This document shows, piece after piece, positions 25,709 to 35,008 of a stretch of 64,000 nucleotides of DNA; the first letter of the stretch is position 1, and each line of letters opens with the position of its first letter. A program made the translations under genes and the position numbers. The stretch covers positions 62,001 to 126,000 of the forward strand of contig FOEZ01000003.1 of NCBI GenBank assembly GCA_900110595.1, given 5' to 3'. The notes under the pieces are model-generated. The model did no database searches. It was not told the DNA's origin and worked only from the letters and a program-made list of their open reading frames with translations. This stretch comes from Arthrobacter sp. OV608. Its GTDB lineage: Bacteria > Actinomycetota > Actinomycetes > Actinomycetales > Micrococcaceae.

Positions 25709-27685
25709 ATGGGCACAGCAACAGGAACGCGCAGAATGACGGTGGCACAGGCCGTCGTCGAGTACCTTTCCGGGCAGTACACCGTGGACTCGGTCAACGG
25801 TGTTGATTACCGCGAGCGGCTCATTCCCGGCACGTTCGGTATTTTTGGACACGGCAACGTTGCAGGCGTTGGCCAGGCGTTGAAGCAGTACCAGCAGCTG
25901 GATCCGGCCATCATGCCGTACTATCAGGGCCGGAACGAGCAGGCCCAGGTCCACCAGGCCGTGGGATACGCCCGGCACACCCGCCGCCGGCAGACCTACG
26001 CGGTCAGCACCTCGATCGGCCCGGGCTCATCGAACCTGCTGACCGGTGCCGCGCTTGCCACCACCAACCGGCTTCCGGTGCTGCTGCTGCCCTCCGACAC
26101 GTTCGCCACCCGCGCTGCGGACCCGGTGCTCCAGCAACTGGAACAGCCCTACGCCTATGACATCACCGTCAACGACGCGTTCCGGCCGCTGTCCAAATTC
26201 TTCGACCGGGTCAACCGGCCCGAGCAGCTGTTCTCGGCATTCCACCACGGCCTGCGCGTCCTGACGGACCCGGCCGAGACCGGTGCCGTCACCATCTCGC
26301 TGCCGCAGGACGTCCAGGCCGAGGCGTTCGACGTTCCCGAGGAATTCCTGGTCGAACGGGAGTGGCGGATCCGCCGCCCGGACGCGGACGACGACGACAT
26401 AGCCCGCGCCGCCGCTGCCATCCGTGCCGCGAAGCGGCCGCTGATCATTGCCGGCGGCGGCGTCCTGTACGCCTACGCCAACGACGAACTGGCGAAGTTC
26501 GTGGAACTGACCGGCATCCCGGTGGGGAACACCCAGGCCGGCGTCGGCGTCCTGCCCTGGGACCACAAGTTCTCCCTCGGAGCCATCGGCTCCACCGGCA
26601 CGACGGCGGCTAACGCCATCGCAGCCGAGGCGGACCTGATCATCGGCATCGGCACCCGGTACGAGGACTTCACCACCGCGTCGCGGACCGCGTTCCAGAA
26701 CCCGGACGTGAAGTTCATCAATATCAACGTGGCTGCGATCGATGCGTACAAACACGGCACCACGCTCCCGATCGTGGCCGACGCCCGCAAGGCACTGGTG
26801 AAGCTCAACGCAGCGCTGGGCGGCTACCGTGTGGGTGCCGACCTGGAGCAGAAAATCGCTTCCGAGAAGGAGCGCTGGGACGCCACCGTGGATGCCGCTT
26901 TCGATACCCGCTACACGCCCCTGCCGGCACAGAACGAGATCATCGGCGCCACCAACCGGGCCATGGACGCCCGCGACGTGGTGATCTGCGCGGCCGGGTC
27001 CCTGCCCGGTGACCTGCACAAGATGTGGCGGGTCCGGGATCCGTTCGGCTACCACGTCGAATATGCCTACTCCTGCATGGGTTACGAAATCCCCGGGGGC
27101 CTGGGCGTCAAGCGCGCAGCCCTCGCCGAAGCGGCAAGTACGACGGCGGCAGGCACGCCGGTCGCGGAGGTGCGGGACGTCGTCGTGATGGTAGGGGACG
27201 GCTCCTACCTGATGATGCACACCGAACTGGTCACCGCCGTCGCCGAACGCATCAAGCTGATTGTGGTCCTGATCCAGAACCATGGCTACGCCTCCATTGG
27301 TTCGCTCTCCGAGATGCTCGGCTCGCAGCGTTTCGGCACCCAGTACCGGGCCCTGAACGAGGAACAGCACAGCTTCGACGACGGCGAGACCCTCCCCGTT
27401 GACCTTGCCCTGAACGCCGAGTCGCTGGGTGTAAAGGTGATCCGGATCGAACCGGGCGAGAAGGTCATCGCCGAACTCGAACAGGCCGTCCGCGACGCGA
27501 AGGCTGCTCCGGAAGGAACGGGGCCGATCCTGATCCACGTCGAGTCCGATCCGCTCCTGGACGCACCGTCCTCCGAGTCCTGGTGGGACGTCCCCGTCTC
27601 CCAGGTCTCCGAACTGGAATCCACCCGACAGGCTTTCCAGACGTACACCGACCACAAGAACCGCCAGCGCAAACTGCTTGGCTGA
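25709..27685 (+). CDS. iolD: 3D-(3,5/4)-trihydroxycyclohexane-1,2-dione acylhydrolase
   Basis: A 658-residue thiamine diphosphate enzyme. N-terminal GTFGIFGHGNVAGVGQAL and YYQGRNEQAQVHQAVGYAR carry the cofactor-activating Glu; the C-terminal VMVGDGSYLMMHTELVTA and LIQNHGYASIGSLSEMLG are the metal-diphosphate motif. It opens the ring of the diketo intermediate to 5-deoxy-glucuronate. The start is two bases after the Cgl0159-family stop. Length and motifs are typical. Confidence 0.95.
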   Translation: MGTATGTRRMTVAQAVVEYLSGQYTVDSVNGVDYRERLIPGTFGIFGHGNVAGVGQALKQYQQLDPAIMPYYQGRNEQAQVHQAVGYARHTRRRQTYAVSTSIGPGSSNLLTGAALATTNRLPVLLLPSDTFATRAADPVLQQLEQPYAYDITVNDAFRPLSKFFDRVNRPEQLFSAFHHGLRVLTDPAETGAVTISLPQDVQAEAFDVPEEFLVEREWRIRRPDADDDDIARAAAAIRAAKRPLIIAGGGVLYAYANDELAKFVELTGIPVGNTQAGVGVLPWDHKFSLGAIGSTGTTAANAIAAEADLIIGIGTRYEDFTTASRTAFQNPDVKFININVAAIDAYKHGTTLPIVADARKALVKLNAALGGYRVGADLEQKIASEKERWDATVDAAFDTRYTPLPAQNEIIGATNRAMDARDVVICAAGSLPGDLHKMWRVRDPFGYHVEYAYSCMGYEIPGGLGVKRAALAEAASTTAAGTPVAEVRDVVVMVGDGSYLMMHTELVTAVAERIKLIVVLIQNHGYASIGSLSEMLGSQRFGTQYRALNEEQHSFDDGETLPVDLALNAESLGVKVIRIEPGEKVIAELEQAVRDAKAAPEGTGPILIHVESDPLLDAPSSESWWDVPVSQVSELESTRQAFQTYTDHKNRQRKLLG

Positions 27686-27720
27686 CACCCCCTCCTGACC
27701 CACTCAAGGAAGAGTCCTTC

Positions 27721-29235
27721 ATGACTGCCACGACCACTGAGACCACCGTCATCAACCACTTCATCAACGGCGCCGAAACCGCAGGCGAGGGTGTCCGCAC
27801 CACCCCGGTCTACAACCCGGCCACCGGTGCTGTGTCCGCCACCCTGCGCCTGGCAAACCGTGCCGACCTGGAGGCCACTGTCGCGGCCGCCCGCAAGGCC
27901 GCCGACTCCTGGGGGGACATCTCCCTGGCGAAGCGCACCGCGGTCCTGTTCAAGTTCCGGGAACTCGTCGCCGCCCACGTCGAGGAGCTGGCGCAGCTGG
28001 TCACCGCCGAGCACGGCAAGGTCATCTCCGACGCCAAGGGCGAGATCGGCCGCGGCCTGGAAGTCATCGAATATGCCTGCGGCATCCCCACCCTGCTCAA
28101 GGGTGACTACTCCGACCAGGTCTCCACCGGCATCGACGTGTTCAACTTCCGCGAACCCCTCGGCGTGGTCGCCGGTATCACGCCGTTCAACTTCCCCGTG
28201 ATGGTGCCGCTGTGGATGGCTCCGATGGCCATCGCCACCGGCAACGCCTTCATCCTCAAGCCCTCCGAACGCGACCCGTCCGCCTCACTCCTGCTGGCCA
28301 GGCTCTGGAAGCAGGCCGGCCTGCCCGACGGCGTGTTCCAGGTCCTGCATGGCGACAAGGAAACCGTCGACGGCCTGCTGACCCACCCGGATGTGGATGG
28401 CATCTCCTTCGTCGGTTCCACTCCGATCGCCCAGTACGTCCACGAAACTGCCACCAGGCACGGCAAGCGCGTCCAGGCCCTGGGCGGGGCAAAGAACCAC
28501 GCCATCGTGATGCCCGACGCGGACCTGGACAACGCAGCCGACCACCTGGCCGCTGCCGCTTTCGGCTCCGCCGGCGAACGCTGCATGGCCATCTCAGTCG
28601 CTGTCGCCGTCGGGGACGCCGCCGACCTCATTGTCAAGAAGGTCGAAGAACGAGCCCTCGCGGTGAAGGTCAAGAACGGCACCGCCCCCGACGCCGAAAT
28701 GGGCCCGGTCATCACCCCCGCCTCCAAGGAACGCATCGTCAGGATCGTCACCGAAGCCGAAGCCGCCGGGGCAGCGATGGTAGTGGACGGCCGCGACCTG
28801 GTGGTTCCTGGCCACGAAGACGGCTTCTGGGTTGGCCCCACCGTCATCGACCACGTCAAGACCGAAATGACCGCCTACACCGAGGAAATCTTCGGGCCGG
28901 TCCTCGTGGTGGTCCGCGTCGACACCCTCGAAGACGGCATTAAGCTCATCAACGCCAACCCCTATGGCAACGGCACCGCCATCTTCACGTCCTCCGGCGC
29001 GGCCGCCCGGAAGTTCCAGCGCTCCGTCACTGTGGGCATGATCGGCATCAACGTGCCCCTGCCCGTCCCGGTGGCCTACCACTCCTTCGGCGGCTGGAAG
29101 GCGTCCCTCTTCGGCGACAAGCACATCTACGGTCCCGAAGGCGTAAGCTTCTACACCCGCGGCAAGGTCATCACGTCCCGCTGGCCCGAAACCCACCACG
29201 CCTCCGGCGCGTCGTACAACTTCCCCTCCAACTAG
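27721..29235 (+). CDS. iolA: methylmalonate/malonate semialdehyde dehydrogenase (acylating)
   Basis: A 504-residue aldehyde dehydrogenase. ATG 27721 follows a GGAAGAG site; an in-frame upstream reading overlaps iolD and is rejected. NAD-binding region ITPFNFPVMVPLWMAP and SFVGSTPIAQYVH, catalytic Cys in FGSAGERCMAISVA (about residue 287). It converts malonate semialdehyde from the iol route to acetyl-CoA, releasing CO2. Position in the operon supports IolA over a valine-pathway MmsA, though the two cannot be told apart by sequence alone. Confidence 0.93.
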   Translation: MTATTTETTVINHFINGAETAGEGVRTTPVYNPATGAVSATLRLANRADLEATVAAARKAADSWGDISLAKRTAVLFKFRELVAAHVEELAQLVTAEHGKVISDAKGEIGRGLEVIEYACGIPTLLKGDYSDQVSTGIDVFNFREPLGVVAGITPFNFPVMVPLWMAPMAIATGNAFILKPSERDPSASLLLARLWKQAGLPDGVFQVLHGDKETVDGLLTHPDVDGISFVGSTPIAQYVHETATRHGKRVQALGGAKNHAIVMPDADLDNAADHLAAAAFGSAGERCMAISVAVAVGDAADLIVKKVEERALAVKVKNGTAPDAEMGPVITPASKERIVRIVTEAEAAGAAMVVDGRDLVVPGHEDGFWVGPTVIDHVKTEMTAYTEEIFGPVLVVVRVDTLEDGIKLINANPYGNGTAIFTSSGAAARKFQRSVTVGMIGINVPLPVPVAYHSFGGWKASLFGDKHIYGPEGVSFYTRGKVITSRWPETHHASGASYNFPSN

Positions 29236-29302
29236 CCCGTTACCCGTTTCAACGGGCTCAACCGCCGCTGGTAGAGCCTGTCGAAACCCACAAGGAGTGA
29301 CA

Positions 29303-30214
29303 ATGACTGAGAACAAGCTGATCATCGGCACTGCCCCGGACTCCTGGGGCGTCTGGTTCCCGGATGACCCCAAGCAGACCCCCTGGGAACGCTTCCTGGA
29401 CGAAGTGGCCGAGTCCGGCTACAAGTGGATTGAACTGGGCCCATACGGTTACCTCCCCACGGATCCCACCCGCCTGGCTGAAGAGCTCAAGGCCCGCGAT
29501 CTGCAGATCTCGGCCGGGACCGTGTTCACCGCCTTCCACCGCGGCCTGGACCAGTGGGAAACGGCCTGGGAGCCAGCCCGCAAGGTTGCCGAACTGACGG
29601 CCGCGATGGGCGGCGAGCACATCGTGGTCATTCCGGCCATGTGGCGCGACGACGTTACCGGCGAAGCCGTGGAAAGCGGCACGCTCAGCGACAAGGCCTG
29701 GAGCGACCTGTTCACCGGACACAACCGGCTGGGCAAAACCCTGCTGGAGGACTTCGGCCTGAAGCAGCAGTTCCACTCCCACGCCGACTCCCACGTGGGC
29801 GCGCAGGAGGACATTGAAACGCTGCTCGGCGCAACGGACCCGCAATACCTGAACCTGTGCCTGGACACCGGCCACGCTGAATACTGCGGCGCCTCAAGCC
29901 TGGAACTGATCAAGAACTACCCGGACCGGATCGGATACCTGCACCTGAAGCAGATCAACCCGGAGATTCTGAAAAAGGTCAACGAGGAAAACATGACCTG
30001 GGCTGCCGCCAACCTGGCCGGCGTGATGACCGAACCGCCGAACGGGCTGCCGGACCTTCGCGCGGTTATCGAGGCCGTGGAAGCACTGAACCGCCCCATC
30101 TTCGGCATTGTGGAGCAGGACATGTATCCCATCGCCTTCGACGTGCCCATGCCCATCGCCAAGCGCACGCGCAACTACTTGCTGTCCTGCGGTTCCCGCA
30201 CCGCCGTCAGCTAA
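29303..30214 (+). CDS. iolE: inosose (2-keto-myo-inositol) dehydratase
   Basis: A 303-residue TIM-barrel protein of the xylose-isomerase-like family. TAPDSWGVWFPDDPKQTPWE at the N-terminus is diagnostic of IolE, followed by FHSHADSHVGAQEDIE and CLDTGHAEYCGASSLELI, which supply metal ligands. It dehydrates scyllo-inosose to the diketone used by IolD. ATG 29303 is preceded by AAGGAG; the GTG two codons earlier is part of that site. It is the fifth gene of the iol operon. Confidence 0.95.
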   Translation: MTENKLIIGTAPDSWGVWFPDDPKQTPWERFLDEVAESGYKWIELGPYGYLPTDPTRLAEELKARDLQISAGTVFTAFHRGLDQWETAWEPARKVAELTAAMGGEHIVVIPAMWRDDVTGEAVESGTLSDKAWSDLFTGHNRLGKTLLEDFGLKQQFHSHADSHVGAQEDIETLLGATDPQYLNLCLDTGHAEYCGASSLELIKNYPDRIGYLHLKQINPEILKKVNEENMTWAAANLAGVMTEPPNGLPDLRAVIEAVEALNRPIFGIVEQDMYPIAFDVPMPIAKRTRNYLLSCGSRTAVS

Positions 30215-30245
30215 CCCCGCCACAGACACCAAAAGGACGAAAACA

Positions 30246-31259
30246 ATGACTGAAACCCTCCGCGTCGCCGTCATCGGCGCAGGCCGCATGGGTGCCGACC
30301 ACATCCAGCGCCTCCACAAGCGCATTCACGGAGCTGAAGTTGCCGCCGTCGTAGACGTTGACCTGGCCCGTGCGCAAGCTGCCATCGAAGGCATCCCGGG
30401 TGCCGTGGCCCTGGCCGATGCTGACGAGGCCCTGAACAACGGCGACGTCAACGCGGTCCTGATTGCCACGCCCGGCTTCCTGCACGAGGACATCCTGCTC
30501 AAGGCGATCGCCAAAGACATCCCGATCCTTTGCGAAAAGCCCCTGACCCCCGATGCCGAATCCTCCTGGAAGATTGTCCAGGCTGAGGTTGAGCTGGGCC
30601 ACAAGCGCATCCAGGTCGGGTTCATGCGCCGCTTCGACGCCGAATACGCGTCGCTGGGCAAGATCATCCGTGACCACGAACTGGGCGAACTGCTGATGCT
30701 GCACCACCAGCACCGCAACCCGAGCACGCCTGAGGGCTTCACGAATGAGATGCTCATCAACGACTCCGTGGTCCACGAGTTCGACGCCATCCGCTTCTTC
30801 ACCGGCGAGGAAATCACTTCCGTGCAGGTCCGGTTGGGCAAGGCCACGAAGAACGCGCCCTCCGGCCAGCACGACCCCCAGCACGTCCTGCTCGAGACCG
30901 AGTCCGGCGTCCTGGCCGACGTGGAAATCTACGTCAACGCCAAATTCGGCTACGAGGTGGCCACCCAGGCCTCCTTCGAAGAGGGCATCATCAGCATCGG
31001 CGGCGACAAGGGACCCTACACCCGCAGCGCCGGCCGTTGGGGCGGCAACGTCACTCCCGGCTTCGAGGAGCGCTTCGGCGCCGCCTACGACGTCGAGATC
31101 CAGTCCTGGGTGGACGCGGCACTGAAGGGCGAAATCGGCGGGCCCTCCGCCTGGGACGGATACGCCACGGCAGCCTGCTGCGAAGCCGGCGTCGAAGCCC
31201 AGAAGAACGGCGAAAAGGTGACGGTCAAGCTCTCGGCAAAGCCCGACCTCTACAGATAG
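30246..31259 (+). CDS. iolG: inositol 2-dehydrogenase (Gfo/Idh/MocA family)
   Basis: A 337-residue NAD-dependent dehydrogenase. ATG 30246 has AAAAGGA upstream. N-terminal Rossmann VAVIGAGRMGADH, the conserved CEKPL (catalytic Lys about 98), and the C-terminal substrate domain with FMRRFD, NDSVVHEFDAIRFF and AKFGYEVATQ. The HEFD His is the usual catalytic base. It oxidises myo-inositol to scyllo-inosose. Its place after iolE and its close match to IolG layout favour this over the four paralogues further on. Confidence 0.93.
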   Translation: MTETLRVAVIGAGRMGADHIQRLHKRIHGAEVAAVVDVDLARAQAAIEGIPGAVALADADEALNNGDVNAVLIATPGFLHEDILLKAIAKDIPILCEKPLTPDAESSWKIVQAEVELGHKRIQVGFMRRFDAEYASLGKIIRDHELGELLMLHHQHRNPSTPEGFTNEMLINDSVVHEFDAIRFFTGEEITSVQVRLGKATKNAPSGQHDPQHVLLETESGVLADVEIYVNAKFGYEVATQASFEEGIISIGGDKGPYTRSAGRWGGNVTPGFEERFGAAYDVEIQSWVDAALKGEIGGPSAWDGYATAACCEAGVEAQKNGEKVTVKLSAKPDLYR

Positions 31260-31364
31260 CCCCTAGGAGCTTTTTGTCCGGATAGGCAGACTTCCAGGCC
31301 CTTTAGCCCTGCATACATGGACAAGAACTCCCACCCTTGACTGATCCACAATGGAGTGTTTTTC

Positions 31365-32240
31365 GTGAAAATCGCACTTGACCCCACACCGTTCCACCAC
31401 TCGCACAGCCTGCTCGAGTTCCCCAAGGTGGTTGCGGACCTCGGATACAAGTACATGCAGATGACCCCGCACGCGGACCTCATCCCCTTCTACAACCACC
31501 CCAAAGCGGACGACGACCTGGTGGGCCAGTTGAACAAGGCCTGCCGGGATGCGGGGATCGAAATCGCATCCGTCCTGCCGGTCCTGCGCTGGTCCGGGCC
31601 GGACGAGGACGCCCGCGAGGCCGCAGTCCGTTACTGGAAGCGTGCCATCCAGATCACGGTGGACCTGGGCGTCAGCACCATGAACACTGAGTTCAGCGGA
31701 CGCCCGGAAAAAGCGGAGGAGTCCGAGCGCGCCTTCTACCGTTCCATGGAGGAACTGCTGCCCATCATTGAACGCGAGGGCATCGACCTCCTCATAGACC
31801 CCCACCCTGACGACTTTGTCGAGGAAGGCCTCGCCGCCATCCGAGTGATCCGGGGGCTCAACTCAAAGAACGTGGGAATGGTCTACGTGGCATCGCACAG
31901 CTTCCACATGAAGAACTCCCCGTTGGACATCATGCGGGCAGCGGGGGACAAGCTGCGCCTGGTCCACGTGGCGGACACCATGAACCACCACGCCTCGCAC
32001 GGATTGCGCTACATCACCAACCCGCCGGGCAACCCCGTCCGCGTCCACCAGCACCTGAAAATCGGCGACGGCGATGTGAACTGGGACGAGTTCTTCGGCG
32101 GCCTGAAGGAGATCGGCTTCCTGGACCGGGACAACACTGTGATGGTGTCCAGCGTCTTCGCCGAGGATGAAAATGCCGAGGACGTTTCGCGGTACCAGCT
32201 GGACGCCATGAAGCAGTACGTGCAGAAGGTCAGCCTATGA
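31365..32240 (+). CDS. sugar phosphate isomerase/epimerase, IolH-like
   Basis: A 291-residue TIM-barrel protein. I chose GTG 31365 (MKIALDPTPFHHSHSLLEFP), with GGAG nine bases upstream, over GTG 31356. IDLLIDPHPDDFVEE and MVYVASHSFHM are the metal-binding strands; FGGLKEIGFLDRDNTVM closes the barrel. Its layout matches IolH/IolI-type inosose isomerases, which probably interconvert inosose isomers so that other inositols can enter the route. The exact reaction is unknown. It overlaps the MFS gene by four bases. Confidence 0.85.
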   Translation: MKIALDPTPFHHSHSLLEFPKVVADLGYKYMQMTPHADLIPFYNHPKADDDLVGQLNKACRDAGIEIASVLPVLRWSGPDEDAREAAVRYWKRAIQITVDLGVSTMNTEFSGRPEKAEESERAFYRSMEELLPIIEREGIDLLIDPHPDDFVEEGLAAIRVIRGLNSKNVGMVYVASHSFHMKNSPLDIMRAAGDKLRLVHVADTMNHHASHGLRYITNPPGNPVRVHQHLKIGDGDVNWDEFFGGLKEIGFLDRDNTVMVSSVFAEDENAEDVSRYQLDAMKQYVQKVSL

Positions 32241-33652
32241 GTGGCCCTGCTCCGGCCTCCATCCAGACGGGGCAGCCCGCGAACCACAAACGGGCACTGC
32301 GCACTGTAACCATCGTCTCCACCTTCGGCGGGTTGCTCTTCGGTTACGACACCGGCGTGATCAACGGTGCGCTGCCGTACATGCAGGAAGACCTGGGGCT
32401 CACGCCGCTGACCGAAGGCCTGGTCACTTCTTCCCTGCTGTTCGGCGCCGCTTTCGGCGCCCTGTTCGGGGGACGCCTGGCGGACCGGAACGGGCGCCGG
32501 AAGATGATCATGGTCCTGGCGGTCATCTTCCTCGTCGGCACCCTGGCATGTACTTTCGCGCCAAGCACCGAAGTGATGATCGCGGCCCGCTTCGTGCTGG
32601 GCCTGGCGGTGGGCGGCGCGTCCGTGACCGTCCCCGTGTACCTGGCCGAGGTCTCGCCCAGCGCGCGGCGCGGACGGATCGTCACGCAAAACGAACTGAT
32701 GATCGTCACCGGGCAGCTGCTGGCCTTCATCTTCAACGCCTACCTTGGCAACACCTTTGGCGAAGCCGGCGGCATCTGGCGCTGGATGCTGGTGATCGCC
32801 ACCCTCCCCGCCATCGCGCTGTGGATCGGGATGAACTTTATGCCCGAGAGCCCCCGCTGGCTCGCCTCGATGGGCAGTTTCGGCGAAACGCTCAGCGTCC
32901 TGCAACGCATCCGTTCCCAGGCTGATGCCCGGGCGGAATTCGAAGAAGTCAAGGCCATGGCCGTGGAGGACTACAAGTCGAAGATGGGTTCCTGGAAGGA
33001 CCTGGGCATCCCGTGGCTCCGAAGGATTTTCGTGGTGGGCCTGGGCCTGGCAGTGATCCAACAGATCACCGGCGTGAACTCCATCATGTACTACGGCACC
33101 CAGATCCTGTCCCAGTCCGGCTTTGGCCGGGAGGCGGCCCTGACCGCCAACATTGCCAACGGAGTGATCTCGGTGCTCGCCACGTTTGTGGGCATCTGGC
33201 TGCTGGGCAAGGTGGGGCGCCGCAGGATGCTGATCACCGGACAGGTGGGCACGACGTCGGCCCTGCTGCTGATTGGGCTCTTCTCGCTGATCCTGCCGGA
33301 AGGTTCCGTCCGCGGTTTCGTTATCCTGTCGCTGACCGTCACGTTCCTGGCGTTCCAGCAGGGTGCCATTTCGCCGGTCACCTGGCTGATGCTCTCCGAG
33401 ATCTTTCCCTTGAAGATCCGCGGCCTGGGCATGGGCGCCTCCGCCTTCCTGCTTTGGATCGTCAACTTCCTGATTGGGTTCGGCTTCCCGCAGCTCCTGG
33501 CCGCCATCGGCATCTCCAATACGTTCTTCGTGTTTGCGGTGCTGGGGGTGGGCGCCATCGCGTTTGCCGCGAAATACGTGCCGGAAACCAAGGACAAGAG
33601 CCTCGAAGACCTGGAGCACTACTTTAAGAACGCGGCAGCCGGGAAAGCATAG
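32237..33652 (+). CDS. MFS sugar porter, inositol-type
   Basis: A 471-residue member of the sugar porter family with 12 helices. STFGGLLFGYDTGVINGALP (helix 1), GGRLADRNGRRK (loop 2-3), PESPRWL (after helix 6), QQITGVNSIMYY (helix 7) and the final PETKDKSLEDLE are the family signatures. It imports inositol or a related polyol with protons. ATG 32237 overlaps the IolH-like stop. It is the last gene of the operon; a perfect terminator follows at 33708. A second porter of the same type is at 46871. Confidence 0.9.
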   Translation: MSGPAPASIQTGQPANHKRALRTVTIVSTFGGLLFGYDTGVINGALPYMQEDLGLTPLTEGLVTSSLLFGAAFGALFGGRLADRNGRRKMIMVLAVIFLVGTLACTFAPSTEVMIAARFVLGLAVGGASVTVPVYLAEVSPSARRGRIVTQNELMIVTGQLLAFIFNAYLGNTFGEAGGIWRWMLVIATLPAIALWIGMNFMPESPRWLASMGSFGETLSVLQRIRSQADARAEFEEVKAMAVEDYKSKMGSWKDLGIPWLRRIFVVGLGLAVIQQITGVNSIMYYGTQILSQSGFGREAALTANIANGVISVLATFVGIWLLGKVGRRRMLITGQVGTTSALLLIGLFSLILPEGSVRGFVILSLTVTFLAFQQGAISPVTWLMLSEIFPLKIRGLGMGASAFLLWIVNFLIGFGFPQLLAAIGISNTFFVFAVLGVGAIAFAAKYVPETKDKSLEDLEHYFKNAAAGKA

Positions 33653-33707
33653 CCTGCCCGTGGGACCAGCCGGTTGGCCCCACTTCGGTCAGCGCTAATT
33701 GAGGGCC

Positions 33708-33742
33708 AATGCCCCGTTGAGATTGTCTCAACGGGGCATTTC
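33708..33742 (+). terminator. intrinsic terminator of iol operon
   Basis: AATGCCCCGTTGAGA (33708-33722) pairs perfectly with TCTCAACGGGGCATT (33726-33740) around a three-base loop, followed by one more T. It separates the iol operon from the ABC importer operon. Confidence 0.85.
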
Positions 33743-33834
33743 CTGTGTCCGGGGCATAGCCGAAGCACCTCGTTCCCCCGATCTGCGGGCCGCGAGGCGC
33801 AGGACTGAAACTTGCTTACGTAAGAACATGCTAA

Positions 33835-33878
33835 TGACAGGACAAAGTATTGACTTTTGTGAGTGGGGTCACCATGAT
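33835..33878 (+). promoter_or_regulatory. candidate promoter with IolR-type box, ABC importer operon
   Basis: The box TGACAGGACA (33835-33844) lies five bases before TTGACT (-35, 33850-33855); CATGAT (-10, 33873-33878) follows after 17 bases. Seventeen of 20 bases around the box equal those around the tautomerase box at 23109-23128. Confidence 0.65.
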
Positions 33879-33947
33879 CTAGGAGAAGGCATTCGGCAGT
33901 GCGTAACGAAACGCGCGGAACAGCCCGAAAATCAAAGGAGATTTATC

Positions 33948-34946
33948 GTGAAGAAGTTTTCCTGGCGGAAGGCGGCGCTCGTAGCAGCCGTTGTCCCCAT
34001 GATGGCCTTGAGCGCCTGCTCCAGCACAGGCGGCAAGACCGAGCAGGGCGGTACTTCCGGCGGGGGGCAGGTTGCAACCACTGCGCGGATGAAGATTGCG
34101 CTTGTCACCCACGCGGCTCCGGGCGACACCTTCTGGGACATCCTGCGCAAGGGTGCCGAGGAAGCAGCAGCAAAAGACAATGTGGAGCTGCTCTACACCT
34201 CCGACCCGGAAGGCGGACGCCAGTCGCAGCTGATCCAGCAAGCCATTGACCAGAAGGTTGACGGGATTGCGGTGACCCTCGCCAAGCCGGATGCCCTCAA
34301 GGACGTGCTGAAGAAGGCGACGGAAGCGGGAATCCCCGTGGTGAGCCTCAACTCCGGCGCCGACGTCTGGCAGGGCCTGGGTGCGTTCACCCACTTCGGT
34401 TCAGACGAGAACCTTGCGGGTGCGGCCGTAGGCGAGAAGCTGACGTCCATGGGCGTAAAACGACCCATCTGCGTCATCATGGAGCAGGGAAACGTTGCCC
34501 TTGACTCCCGCTGTGCAGGCGTCAAGTCCAAGATTCCCGCCACGGAGAACCTCTTCGTGCAGGGAACAGACATGACGCAGGTTTCCTCGACCGTCACCGC
34601 CAAGCTGCAGGCTACGCCCGAAGCCGACGCCATCATCGGGCTGGGGGCACCGTTCACCCTGACCATCAACAAAGCGGTGCAGTCCCTGAACCTGCAGGAC
34701 AAGGTCAAAGTGGCCTCATTCGACATGAATGGTGAACTGGCCCAGGCAATTATCGACGGCAAGGTGGCCTTCACCGTGGACCAGCAGCCGTGGCTGCAGG
34801 GCTATGGTGCAATCGATGCCCTCTGGCAGGCCAAGCGCGCAGGCATCCACGTCGGTGGCGGGCAGCCCGTGCTGACCGGCCCCTCGATCGTCGACAAGAC
34901 TGCCGCTCCCGATGTCCTCAAGTTCGCCCAGGAAGGCGTCCGCTAA
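33948..34946 (+). CDS. ABC transporter sugar-binding lipoprotein (inositol-type, CUT2)
   Basis: A 332-residue periplasmic-type binding protein of the ribose-binding group. GTG 33948 has AAAGGAG upstream. Signal MKKFSWRKAALVAAVVPMMA with lipobox LSAC gives a membrane-anchored lipoprotein. The mature part has KIALVTHAAPGDTFWDILRK and LIQQAIDQKVDGIAVTLAKP, typical of this fold. It delivers a sugar or polyol to the permease; position in the inositol region and the upstream box favour inositol. A 16-bp hairpin follows the gene. Confidence 0.88.
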   Translation: MKKFSWRKAALVAAVVPMMALSACSSTGGKTEQGGTSGGGQVATTARMKIALVTHAAPGDTFWDILRKGAEEAAAKDNVELLYTSDPEGGRQSQLIQQAIDQKVDGIAVTLAKPDALKDVLKKATEAGIPVVSLNSGADVWQGLGAFTHFGSDENLAGAAVGEKLTSMGVKRPICVIMEQGNVALDSRCAGVKSKIPATENLFVQGTDMTQVSSTVTAKLQATPEADAIIGLGAPFTLTINKAVQSLNLQDKVKVASFDMNGELAQAIIDGKVAFTVDQQPWLQGYGAIDALWQAKRAGIHVGGGQPVLTGPSIVDKTAAPDVLKFAQEGVR

Positions 34947-34955
34947 GGACGCCGC

Positions 34956-34989
34956 TGCAGGTTCCGGGGCCCCGGCCCCGGAACCTGCA
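34956..34989. promoter_or_regulatory. intercistronic hairpin between binding protein and permease genes
   Basis: A perfect 16-bp inverted repeat (34956-34971 with 34974-34989) with no T-tract. Such a hairpin can protect the upstream mRNA from decay and so give more binding protein than permease. No terminator signal is present. Confidence 0.6.
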
Positions 34990-35008
34990 CCAAGCAGGAG
35001 AAACCCAC

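Noticed and set aside
26027..27703. 558-codon open frame antisense to iolD
   Set aside because: It covers iolD in the complementary frame and has no recognisable domain or ribosome binding site.
31260..31364. Possible further IolR-type box (TATCCGGACA, minus strand) before the IolH-like gene
   Set aside because: Two mismatches to the core and no promoter hexamers nearby; the gene is better explained as part of the iol operon.
32009..33619. 536-codon open frame antisense to the MFS porter
   Set aside because: It mirrors the codons of a clear 12-helix porter; its protein is repetitive His/Gln/Asp-rich with no motif, typical of antisense frames in high-GC DNA.
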